Shown: positions 1-5,796 of the stretch, one piece after another
How the letters are laid out: every line of letters starts with the position of its first letter
How positions within the stretch are numbered: position 1 is the first letter of the stretch
DNA from: Anaerolineales bacterium
Lineage (GTDB): Bacteria > Chloroflexota > Anaerolineae > Anaerolineales > UBA11858
DNA length: 10,883 nt
Assembly (NCBI GenBank): GCA_015485245.1
Contig: WFTY01000057.1
Location: 1-10,883, forward strand
Direction of reading: 5' to 3'
Made by a program: the position numbers and the translations under genes
The notes under the pieces: model-generated
Told to the model about the DNA's origin: nothing
What the model saw: only the letters and a program-made list of their open reading frames with translations
Databases searched by the model: none

Positions 1-26
1 CTATCGCAGCGCCAGGGGGCTGTCAA
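1..26 (-). promoter_or_regulatory. possible promoter overlapping the ftsK stop codon, cut by the window edge
   Basis: On the minus strand a perfect TTGACA (26 to 21) overlaps the TGA stop codon of ftsK. It is followed by a 17-nt spacer and then TAG at 3 to 1, which would be the first half of a -10 hexamer such as TAGAAT. The hexamer match and the spacing are seen directly. The rest of the -10 and the gene it would drive lie outside the window, so this remains a guess. Confidence 0.3.
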
Positions 27-2272
27 GCAGCCCGCCCCAGGATTTCCATTAAATCGTCATCTTCACCAATCAGCACTTCACGCTCCCGACCGCCGCGGCG
101 CGACGGGGCGACCACCCCCAGCCCTTCCAGCTCATCCATCAAGCGGGCCGCGCGTGGGTAACCGATACGCAATTGACGTTGCAACATCGAGGCGCTGGCC
201 CGTTGTGTCTGTTGCACCAGCTTAACCGCCTGTTCAATCAGATGATCGCGCTCGGCGAGCACGGCTTCTTTCTCCAACATCTGATCCCAGGGAGGCCGTT
301 CCTCATCCAGAGGAGCCGTCTTCTGCCAGAACTCCACCACCTTCTCCAGTTCACGGTCGGCGATCCACACTCCCTGCACGCGGATCGGGCTGCCGGCCTC
401 CGGTGGCAGGAAGAGCATATCACCGTTGCCCAGCAGATGCTCCGCCCCCGGGGTATCCAGGATGACGCGCGAATCTACCGAGGAGGCCACCGCGAAGGAG
501 ATGCGCGCCGGGAAGTTGGCTTTAATCAACCCGGTGACCACGTCGGTGCTGGGTCGCTGGGTAGCCACCACCAGATGAATGCCCGTGGCGCGCGCCATCT
601 GCGCCAGGCGCACCAGGTTGTGCTCGGTCTGCTCCGGCGCCGACATCATCAAATCAGCCAGCTCATCGACCAGCACCACGATGCGGGGCAGATGTTCCCC
701 TTCGCCGCGGCGAGCGACTTTGCGGTTATAGGTATCGATGTTGCGTGAACGCGACTTCTCCAGCAACACATAGCGGCGATCCATCTCTACCACCACCCAG
801 CGCAGCACGCCGATGATGCGTTCCAGGTCGGTCTCCACCTTGCCGTAGAGATGCGGCAGCCCGTTGAAGCGGATCAACTCCACCATTTTGGGGTCAACCA
901 TCACCAGGCGCAGATCCCGTGGTGTGTTGTTCATCACCAGGCAGGTCGTGATAGCCGCAATCCCCACCGACTTGCCCGATCCGGTCGTCCCGGCGATCAA
1001 CAAGTGAGGCATAGTCGCCAGGTCGCCGATCACCGGCTCGCCGGAAACATCCCGCCCCAAGACAATCGCCAGGGGGGAACGCACCTTGTGGAAAGCCGCC
1101 GACTCCAGGATTGGGCGCAGGCGCACCAGCGCCGAATGCGTGTTGGGCACCTCGATGCCGATGTACGAGCGCCCCGGAACCGGCGCCTGAATGCGCAATC
1201 GCTCCGCCGCCAGCGCCAGCGCCAGGTCGCGCTGCAACCCGGCGATCTGCGAGACGCGTACCTTGCGCAGACGGGCGAGTTCATCTTCGCTGGCCCCCGG
1301 CTTTTCAATGTACCCTGGTTCAACGGCGAACTGCGTCACCGTCGGCCCCACCTGAAACCCCACCACTTTGGCAGGGATGCCAAACTCCGCCAGAGTTTGC
1401 TCGATCATCCCCGCGCGTTGATTGATGTGCCGTTCGCTGGGGCGAGCAGATTTCTCCTGACTCAACAACGTCAACGGGGGAAGCGACTCCGGACGCGGCG
1501 GAGGCGCTGTGGGACGCTCATCCCGCGCAGAATCCACGCGGAAGCGTTTGCGATATTCCGGGGCGACGCGCGGTTGTTTGCGGGGGGAAGGACGCGCCTT
1601 CCGCGGGGGAGACTCGCCCCCTTGCGAGGGAGCAACGCTGACCACCGCCGGGGAGGATGCGTCCAACTTCGAGGGGGATTCTGTCCCCACAGCGCGCCTC
1701 AACACCCGGCTCACCCATCCCAGAAAATCCAGCCCCACGATCAGGAAGACCAACAAAGCCAATACGATCAGCGTCACCGACCAGAATTCCCCCAGTAACA
1801 GGCGGAGCAACTCCGCCAACCCCCAGCCCACCAGCCCGCCGTCCAGGCCAAGTTCAGCGCGCGCTAAATCGTTGCCGGAGATCTGCGCCAGCAACGTCAT
1901 CAGCGTGAACGCCGCGCCCTCCAGGGCGAACACCCGCCGCCAGGGAATCAGCGGGGCATCATCGGCGCGCCGCCGCAGCAGGGTCAAACCACCCGCGCCC
2001 CCAGCTGCCACCAGAAACAGGCTCCCCCAGCCAAACCAGCGACGCAACAACGTCACCCAGCCACGCAACAACGCCTCGCCGGCCATTTGCGGGGCGACCA
2101 GCCCCAGCAGCGTCATGGTCGCCAACGCCAGAACCAGCACGCCAAGGATATCCCAGGCGAAGCGCTCAAAGCGCAGCCAGAGATTAAACAACAGGCCGCC
2201 GGAAGGCGAAGGGGAGGGAGGGGAAGATGTTTTTTTCGCCGAGGCGTCTTTTGAAGTCTTCTTTTGCGCCAT
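23..2272 (-). CDS. ftsK: DNA translocase FtsK/SpoIIIE family
   Basis: Membrane-anchored, ATP-driven hexameric DNA pump that moves chromosome ends through the closing division septum. The 749-residue product is near SpoIIIE size (about 790) and much shorter than E. coli FtsK. A basic, Ser/Pro-rich tail precedes four membrane segments (about 40-60, 80-100, 113-131 and 163-186). A Pro/Arg-rich linker (about 196-290) follows, then the motor: Walker A GTTGSGKS at 428-435, and Walker B ending in VDELAD with the Asp at 536. The C-terminal ~65 residues match the gamma winged helix that reads KOPS/SRS-type polarity sequences. I chose the ATG at 2272 because an upstream in-frame ATG at 2344 lies inside the preceding transporter gene and adds a non-conserved tail. 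The ribosome site is weak (GGAAAG). The gene follows the transporter by 16 nt and is probably cotranscribed with it. The family call is firm. Confidence 0.95.
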   Translation of the reverse strand: MAQKKTSKDASAKKTSSPPSPSPSGGLLFNLWLRFERFAWDILGVLVLALATMTLLGLVAPQMAGEALLRGWVTLLRRWFGWGSLFLVAAGGAGGLTLLRRRADDAPLIPWRRVFALEGAAFTLMTLLAQISGNDLARAELGLDGGLVGWGLAELLRLLLGEFWSVTLIVLALLVFLIVGLDFLGWVSRVLRRAVGTESPSKLDASSPAVVSVAPSQGGESPPRKARPSPRKQPRVAPEYRKRFRVDSARDERPTAPPPRPESLPPLTLLSQEKSARPSERHINQRAGMIEQTLAEFGIPAKVVGFQVGPTVTQFAVEPGYIEKPGASEDELARLRKVRVSQIAGLQRDLALALAAERLRIQAPVPGRSYIGIEVPNTHSALVRLRPILESAAFHKVRSPLAIVLGRDVSGEPVIGDLATMPHLLIAGTTGSGKSVGIAAITTCLVMNNTPRDLRLVMVDPKMVELIRFNGLPHLYGKVETDLERIIGVLRWVVVEMDRRYVLLEKSRSRNIDTYNRKVARRGEGEHLPRIVVLVDELADLMMSAPEQTEHNLVRLAQMARATGIHLVVATQRPSTDVVTGLIKANFPARISFAVASSVDSRVILDTPGAEHLLGNGDMLFLPPEAGSPIRVQGVWIADRELEKVVEFWQKTAPLDEERPPWDQMLEKEAVLAERDHLIEQAVKLVQQTQRASASMLQRQLRIGYPRAARLMDELEGLGVVAPSRRGGREREVLIGEDDDLMEILGRAA

Positions 2273-2288
2273 CAGCCCGCTTTCCAGA

Positions 2289-3215
2289 TCACGCTTTGTG
2301 TTGTGAGGCCACGTAGATACCGCTGAGGATAAGTATAGCACCAAAGGACATCAGCGCCGTTGGGGTCTCCCCCAGCAAAAAATAAGCCAGAATCGCCGAA
2401 CCAATCGGCTCGCCTAACAAGGTGATCGAGACATACGCCGCGGTCAGGTAGCGCAGCGCCCAGTTGAAGGTGGAGTGCCCCAATAACTGCGGCACCAGCG
2501 CCAGCAACACCAACCAGAGATACACCCGCGGCGAATAGCCTGTCAACGAGTATCCCGCGGAGAACATGAACAGGTTGAGCACCAGCGCGGCAACGCCGTA
2601 GACCAGGAAAATGTACGGCACCAGGGACATACCCGCGCGCAATTTCCGCCCAATCAACAGATACCCCGCCCCGGCCAGCGCCCCCGCAAGGGCGAGCAAA
2701 TCTCCCAAAAAGGCGTCCCCCACCAGAAAAGTGCTCCACGCGGGGCAATTCAGGCGCGCCGCGTTCAGGGTGCATGAATCGCTCAACCCAACGATCGTCC
2801 CTCCAATCAGCGCCAGCCCCATGCCCCACAACACGCGCCGACTTACCGGCTCACGAATGGTCAACGGAGCGAACAGCGCCACCCACAGCGGAGCGGTGCT
2901 GACCAGCACTACCGAGCTGGCCACCGTGGTGTATTCCAGCGAGGTGATCCAGGTGGCGAAGTGAATCGCCAAAAAGAAGCCGGAAAGCAGCGCCAGCAAC
3001 AACGCCCGTCGGGAAAGGACGCGCAGCTCGGCGCGGTGACGCCCCAGAGCAACCCCTGCCAGCAGCAACGCGGCGAGGCTCAAGCGCCCGGCAGCGATGA
3101 CCAGCGAAGGTGCGTCTGCCTGAGCGTAACGGATGAAGATGGAAGCGGTGGAAACCGCCAGAATCCCAAAGGGAATGGCCAGTACGGGGGGAATGGAAGG
3201 GCGAGAAGATGACAT
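2289..3215 (-). CDS. DMT-superfamily (EamA) transporter
   Basis: Predicted inner-membrane metabolite exporter or permease of the drug/metabolite transporter superfamily; the substrate cannot be read from sequence. The 308-residue product shows about ten hydrophobic helices in two EamA repeats. The second repeat ends in the typical pattern of a Thr/Leu-rich helix, a GEP motif, then LLGE and a final glycine-rich helix. A Cys-containing loop around the middle (CTLNAARLNCPA) adds two cysteines to the inter-repeat segment. The ATG at 3215 is preferred over an upstream in-frame ATG at 3293. It begins right where the hydrophobic domain starts, and a TATAAT box sits 6 nt in front of it, which would leave the longer start untranscribed. 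No Shine-Dalgarno sequence is visible, consistent with a leaderless message. ftsK follows after 16 nt. Confidence 0.9.
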   Translation of the reverse strand: MSSSRPSIPPVLAIPFGILAVSTASIFIRYAQADAPSLVIAAGRLSLAALLLAGVALGRHRAELRVLSRRALLLALLSGFFLAIHFATWITSLEYTTVASSVVLVSTAPLWVALFAPLTIREPVSRRVLWGMGLALIGGTIVGLSDSCTLNAARLNCPAWSTFLVGDAFLGDLLALAGALAGAGYLLIGRKLRAGMSLVPYIFLVYGVAALVLNLFMFSAGYSLTGYSPRVYLWLVLLALVPQLLGHSTFNWALRYLTAAYVSITLLGEPIGSAILAYFLLGETPTALMSFGAILILSGIYVASQHKA

Positions 3216-3232
3216 GCGAGAATTATATCGCG
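3216..3232 (-). promoter_or_regulatory. -10 box of a probable leaderless promoter for the DMT transporter
   Basis: Read on the minus strand, CGCGATATAAT is followed by exactly six bases and then the ATG at 3215. The perfect TATAAT (3227 to 3222) would put the transcription start at or within a base of the ATG, giving an mRNA without a 5' leader. No convincing -35 lies 17 nt upstream. The M23 gene starting at 10092 has the same CGCGATA-Y-AAT-N6-ATG arrangement, which strengthens the call. Confidence 0.6.
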
Positions 3233-3372
3233 GCGCCCCATGGCGGGCTGCTGCCCACAAGCGGCGAGAAACACACCGCCCCAGCCCCGCCATTCCGCAT
3301 CACCAGCTCAAAAGCGTAATCAGCCGGCAGTCTACCCCACACAATTCACCGTTTTCCGGGCTGTGATCGTCA
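3233..3372. other. intergenic spacer with no recognised feature
   Basis: This stretch separates the end of the SHOCT-like operon from the transporter promoter. I see a short GGGC-TGCT-GCCC inverted repeat near 3244-3255 but no T-tract, so I do not call a terminator. A minus-strand run of about 40 open codons ends inside the TATAAT box; it has no ribosome site and no recognised sequence. Confidence 0.5.
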
Positions 3373-3756
3373 TCATTCAACAAATACCTCAATGTGCTCA
3401 CCGTCTTCGCCATCCACCACGTCCACAATCTTACCGGTCAAGCCATCATCCAGTGCCTCGCTGACCGCCTCCATTAAGTCATCAAAGGCGACATCAGGGA
3501 CAAACTGCGCGGCGATGCTCATCCCGGCGTCCACCAGGCGCAACGGCAGGTTGACGTTGACCTTGGTTTTCCCCTTCTCCATATCGGTCACGCGCACACG
3601 CAGCCAGCGAGCAGCCAGGCGGGATTTTCCAGCACGGCGGTGCGGCTTTTCACGCTTTGTGCTGAGCGCCTTGAGCAAGCGTGCGCCTTCTTCTGGGGTG
3701 ATCTTCCCTTCCTGAATCATCTTCAAGATTTTCTTGCGTTCCTCTGAAGTCGTCAT
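3373..3756 (-). CDS. SHOCT-like domain protein (YvlB/LiaX N-terminal type module)
   Basis: 127-residue soluble protein of unknown function. Residues 3-31 form a two-helix module (IQEGKITPEEGARLLKAL at 14-31) of the SHOCT-like kind found in YvlB/LiaX relatives and in DUF2089 proteins. A basic linker (34-50) follows. A second conserved part begins WLRVRVTDMEKGKTKVNVN and ends in an acidic GKIVDVVDGEDGEHIEVFVE strand pair. Proteins with this architecture are usually only called hypothetical or SHOCT-like. The start at 3756 is set by an AGGAG about 10 nt upstream. It is the last gene of a four-gene minus-strand operon, 25 nt after its neighbour. By family the module may act in oligomerisation or cell-envelope stress signalling; that is inference. 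Confidence 0.82.
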   Translation of the reverse strand: MTTSEERKKILKMIQEGKITPEEGARLLKALSTKREKPHRRAGKSRLAARWLRVRVTDMEKGKTKVNVNLPLRLVDAGMSIAAQFVPDVAFDDLMEAVSEALDDGLTGKIVDVVDGEDGEHIEVFVE

Positions 3757-3781
3757 TGGTTCTCATCTCCTGTGATCCTCG

Positions 3782-4183
3782 CTATGCATTTTCCAGCGCA
3801 TCGAGCAGCGCTTCGGCCTGTTCGACGGTAATGCTTCCACCCTGGAGCATCTCCAGAATCAGCAAACGTTCATCCTCGCTGACCGGGGTGTCGATGGCTA
3901 CATCCAGGTTCGCATCGCGCAGCGATCCGCCGCGAGTGGCGCGTTTACGGCGGCGTTCCAGCTTGCGCCGCGCTCGTCTCAGCGCCTCCTCCCCGCGACG
4001 GCGCGCCTTTTCGATTTTCAGTTCAATCTTGCGCTGTCGCTCCTGCGACAGCCCTGCAGCGGAGAGGCGCTCTTCCAAAGCCTTGAGACGATCATCCAAT
4101 TGCGCCATTATCTCATCAACGTCAGCTTCCAGGTCTTGTAACTCCGGGTTGTCCAAGTGCTCCAGTTCCACTCTGGTTGTCAT
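3782..4183 (-). CDS. coiled-coil protein with C-terminal SHOCT-like module
   Basis: 133-residue protein with no transmembrane segment or signal peptide. Residues about 14-83 are an extended charged helix, acidic at first and then very rich in Arg, Lys and Glu (RRRGEEALRRARRKLERRRK), typical of a coiled coil or nucleic-acid-binding helix. After a short linker, residues 103-131 repeat the two-helix module of its neighbours (LQGGSITVEQAEALLDAL). The ATG at 4183 is chosen because it follows AGGAGG by 6 nt and lies one base after the TGA of the DUF2089 gene. The pair is therefore almost certainly translationally coupled. An in-frame extension up to 4417 would run inside the upstream gene and is rejected. 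Function is unknown; a partner of the DUF2089 protein through the shared module is a reasonable guess. Confidence 0.82.
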   Translation of the reverse strand: MTTRVELEHLDNPELQDLEADVDEIMAQLDDRLKALEERLSAAGLSQERQRKIELKIEKARRRGEEALRRARRKLERRRKRATRGGSLRDANLDVAIDTPVSEDERLLILEMLQGGSITVEQAEALLDALENA

Positions 4184-4184
4184 T

Positions 4185-4574
4185 TCATGCCTCCTGACCT
4201 TCCAAAAGCTTGAGCGCCTGCTCGTAAGTAATTTTCCCAGCGTCCAGGTCTTCCAAAATCTGGCGTCGCGCCTCCGGGGAAACACCATCCCCACCATCGC
4301 TTTCGCCTGGCTCGTAGCCCATGGCGCGGATAACATCATGCAGCCGATTGCGAATGGTGGGATACGAGAGGTTGAGTTCGCTCTCCATACGATTGAGTTT
4401 GCCCTCACAGCGCACAAAAATCTCTACAAAGCGCAGTTGCTCCGGCGAGAGGCCGGCAAACGCCCCGGCGACCGTGAAACGACCTTCCAGAGCGGTGTCG
4501 CACTGGCGGCACTGCAGCCGGGTGACAAGCACATCACCGCCGCAAATCGGGCATTGAGTAGGTGCGAGGTGCAT
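4185..4574 (-). CDS. DUF2089 zinc-ribbon / helix-turn-helix protein
   Basis: 129-residue probable DNA-binding regulator. Residues 8-25 hold a zinc ribbon with Cys8-Cys11 (CPIC) and Cys22-Cys25 (CRQC). Residues about 43-85 match the DUF2089 helix-turn-helix core: LSPEQLRFVEIF, then a sigma-like NRMESELNLSYPTIRNRLHD. Residues 101-126 carry the SHOCT-like helical pair (DAGKITYEQALKLLEG). I prefer the ATG at 4574, which has AGGAGA just upstream and starts exactly at the conserved zinc ribbon; a longer in-frame ORF reaching 4805 overlaps the preceding small gene. It is the second gene of its operon, 14 nt after the 63-residue ORF and 1 nt before the coiled-coil gene. DUF2089 proteins are not well characterised. 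The HTH suggests a transcription factor, possibly autoregulatory. Confidence 0.88.
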   Translation of the reverse strand: MHLAPTQCPICGGDVLVTRLQCRQCDTALEGRFTVAGAFAGLSPEQLRFVEIFVRCEGKLNRMESELNLSYPTIRNRLHDVIRAMGYEPGESDGGDGVSPEARRQILEDLDAGKITYEQALKLLEGQEA

Positions 4575-4588
4575 TTCGCTCTCCTTTC

Positions 4589-4780
4589 CTAGCGTGAGAA
4601 TTCCGGCAGCGATTCCAGGCGAGTGGGAGTCGCCTGTGCCAACAAGGTCTGACCGCAAGTAATCAGCCAGCGGCCCAGGCGGAGCCGCAGCGCGAACAGC
4701 ATCCTGCCTGACGAACGCGGCACGAGCCCCAGTAAAGCCTGCTGCCGTGCTACACAATGTTTCAAATGAACGTGCATCAT
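4589..4780 (-). CDS. 63-residue basic small protein leading the DUF2089 operon
   Basis: Unrecognised small protein. It begins with tandem ATG codons (4780 and 4777) preceded by a strong AAGGAG at about 6-7 nt, and sits directly downstream of a near-consensus promoter. Residues 27-50 (LFALRLRLGRWLITCGQTLL) form a likely amphipathic helix with Arg on one face and Leu/Ile/Trp on the other. The N-terminus is His-rich (MMHVHLKH), and there are two cysteines, at 9 and 42. It ends 14 nt before the DUF2089 start. The strong ribosome site and the position in the operon argue that it is real. Peripheral membrane attachment or binding to a neighbour is only inference. It could also be a regulatory leader peptide, though 63 codons is long for that. 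Confidence 0.6.
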   Translation of the reverse strand: MMHVHLKHCVARQQALLGLVPRSSGRMLFALRLRLGRWLITCGQTLLAQATPTRLESLPEFSR

Positions 4781-4849
4781 GTTTTGCTCCTTCCAGATTA
4801 CACAAGCCGACCTTTCGATTCCTGAATACGATTTTTGTTTACAGCAACA

Positions 4850-4878
4850 AGAATAGCGCAAAATCTTTATTTTGTCAA
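4850..4878 (-). promoter_or_regulatory. sigma-A-type promoter of the small ORF-DUF2089 operon
   Basis: On the minus strand a perfect -35 TTGACA (4878 to 4873), a 17-nt spacer and a -10 TATTCT (4855 to 4850) are seen. The expected start is near 4843, giving a leader of roughly 63 nt to the ATG at 4780. Directly upstream of the -35 the sequence is AT-rich and holds an imperfect GAAA...TTTC inverted repeat, which could be an UP element or an operator. Confidence 0.75.
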
Positions 4879-4922
4879 GAAAATATCATTATTTCGAAAC
4901 ACCTTATTGATTTATTTGAAGA

Positions 4923-5069
4923 TCAACCCTCAAAGTCTAAAAGGTTATTTCTCCGCATCACCCACCCGTTACTCTTTTCTCGCTTGATAAATCTCCTCAC
5001 AGACAGGCTCCGCACCATCGATCGAGGCTCGCCGCAAAGCCTGCTGAGATCATTAACCGAACGCAAGTG
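4923..5069 (-). pseudogene. possible relic of a Crp/Fnr-family C-terminal HTH
   Basis: A minus-strand open stretch ending at the TGA 4925-4923 reads DLSRLCGEPRSMVRSL followed by FIKREKSNGWVMRRNN and a terminal LLDFEG. This resembles the end of Crp/Fnr regulators: a helix with a Gly turn, then SRxxVxRxL, a wing containing GWV, and a final DxEGL. Spacing in the recognition helix and wing is off by one or more residues, no effector domain precedes it, and no start with a ribosome site is present. If the resemblance is real it is a decayed fragment. It could equally be chance in a spacer. This is the only thing I see between the two divergent promoters. Confidence 0.18.
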
Positions 5070-5078
5070 GCAGCCCCA

Positions 5079-5098
5079 TATGTGACGGAGGTCACATA
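5079..5098. promoter_or_regulatory. CRP-type operator upstream of nrfHA
   Basis: A 20-bp perfect inverted repeat with 8-bp arms, TATGTGAC and GTCACATA, around a GGAG centre. It contains an exact TGTGA-N6-TCACA, the classical CRP consensus, and does not fit the FNR pattern TTGAT-N4-ATCAA. Its centre is 41.5 bp upstream of the start predicted from the TAGAAT box at 5118-5123, the spacing of class II activation by CRP/FNR-family regulators. The regulator and its signal (cAMP, redox, NO or nitrite) are not identifiable here. Confidence 0.75.
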
Positions 5099-5117
5099 AA
5101 AACTTTGTGTAACAAGT

Positions 5118-5123
5118 TAGAAT
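5118..5123 (+). promoter_or_regulatory. -10 box of the nrfHA promoter
   Basis: TAGAAT matches the -10 consensus at five of six bases. The hexamer 17 nt upstream (CATAAA at 5095-5100) is a very poor -35 and overlaps the right arm of the CRP-type palindrome, as expected for an activator-dependent promoter. The inferred start is near 5130. Confidence 0.55.
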
Positions 5124-5129
5124 GGATAT

Positions 5130-5319
5130 CAACCAACACCGATTCCCTGAAAACTCTTGCAAGATGGACCTTCCGGGCCAGTCGGTCGGAACCCTGGACT
5201 TGCTTGTTTTTCAGGCAGATACGTAATGTATTGCACCCCCTGTTACACGGGCCTGCGCTGACCCAGTCGATATATCCGCTTGTCGACAGCGGCATCCTTG
5301 TAACAAGAAAGGAATGACT
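5130..5319 (+). other. about 190-nt leader of nrfHA with repeated TGTAACA
   Basis: If transcription starts near 5130, nrfH has an unusually long untranslated leader. The heptamer TGTAACA occurs just inside the promoter at 5108-5114, inverted (TGTTACA) at 5241-5247, and again at 5299-5305. The last is part of the palindrome CTTGT-A-ACAAG (5297-5307), which abuts the GAAAGG ribosome site (5307-5312) of nrfH. A 5-bp TTCCG/CGGAA hairpin is possible near 5170-5190. I recognise no known riboswitch and no coding gene here. Confidence 0.35.
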
Positions 5320-5796
5320 ATGAAACTTCCTCTTATCGTTGGTGTCCTGGCCTTGATCGCAGTTGTCACCACAGGATTGTACGTCACCGATTTCACCGCA
5401 TATTTGGGCGACAATCCTTCCGCCTGTAACAACTGCCATGTAATGGATGCTGCCTATGAGGGTTGGTATCACGGCAGTCACCAGCAATGGACAACGTGCA
5501 ACGACTGCCATACCCCTCGTGAGTTCGTCCCCAAATACTGGGTTAAGGCTCAATCAGGCTACCGTCATGTGACTGCCTTCCTCTTTGACCAGATTCCTGA
5601 CGCCATCCGGGCCAGGGAGCAATCCAAAGAAGTTGTCCAGGAAAATTGTGTGCGCTGTCACGCCGAAACAGTTTCCGCGCTTTACGAGAGTCCAATGGAA
5701 ATGGATCGCTATTGTTTTGAGTGTCACCGCACCGTCCCTCATGGCGAGCGAGGGCTATCACTTTTACCCTATCAGCACAAGGAGTCAAACCGATGA
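5320..5796 (+). CDS. nrfH: cytochrome c nitrite reductase small subunit NrfH
   Basis: Membrane-anchored tetraheme c-type cytochrome of the NapC/NrfH family that oxidises menaquinol and delivers electrons to NrfA. The 158-residue product has one N-terminal membrane helix (about 4-22) and four heme sites: C36NNCH, C60NDCH, C110VRCH and C132FECH. The first has the form CXXCHXM, with Met42 in the place of the unusual axial Met that marks NrfH heme 1. I prefer the ATG at 5320 over the in-frame ATG at 5314 because AAAGG at 5308-5312 is 7 nt from the former and almost touches the latter. The stop overlaps the nrfA start by 4 nt (ATGA), so the two are coupled. A CRP-type site lies about 230 bp upstream. 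Length and motifs fit an intact gene. Confidence 0.95.
   Translation: MKLPLIVGVLALIAVVTTGLYVTDFTAYLGDNPSACNNCHVMDAAYEGWYHGSHQQWTTCNDCHTPREFVPKYWVKAQSGYRHVTAFLFDQIPDAIRAREQSKEVVQENCVRCHAETVSALYESPMEMDRYCFECHRTVPHGERGLSLLPYQHKESNR

Noticed and set aside
851..1798. Long plus-strand open frame antisense to ftsK (and others at 173-748 and 1509-2306)
   Set aside because: These mirror the codon pattern of the minus-strand ftsK gene. Their translations are low-complexity, rich in Arg, His, Gln and Pro, with no recognisable domain.
2273..2344. Upstream in-frame start for ftsK
   Set aside because: It would extend into the end of the transporter gene. The MAQKK start has the better context and begins the typical basic N-terminal tail.
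3228..3345. Forty-codon minus-strand reading frame (contains PADYAFELVMRNGG) before the transporter
   Set aside because: It has no start with a ribosome site, matches no family I know, and ends inside the TATAAT box; it is probably spacer.
5079..5098. FNR/DNR-type anaerobic box
   Set aside because: The half-sites are TGTGA/TCACA and not TTGAT/ATCAA. The palindrome is a CRP-type site, though a redox-sensing family member could still bind it.
5092..5553. Minus-strand open frame of about 150 codons across the nrf leader and nrfH
   Set aside because: It overlaps the well-supported nrfH gene on the other strand and shows no domain; it is a shadow.
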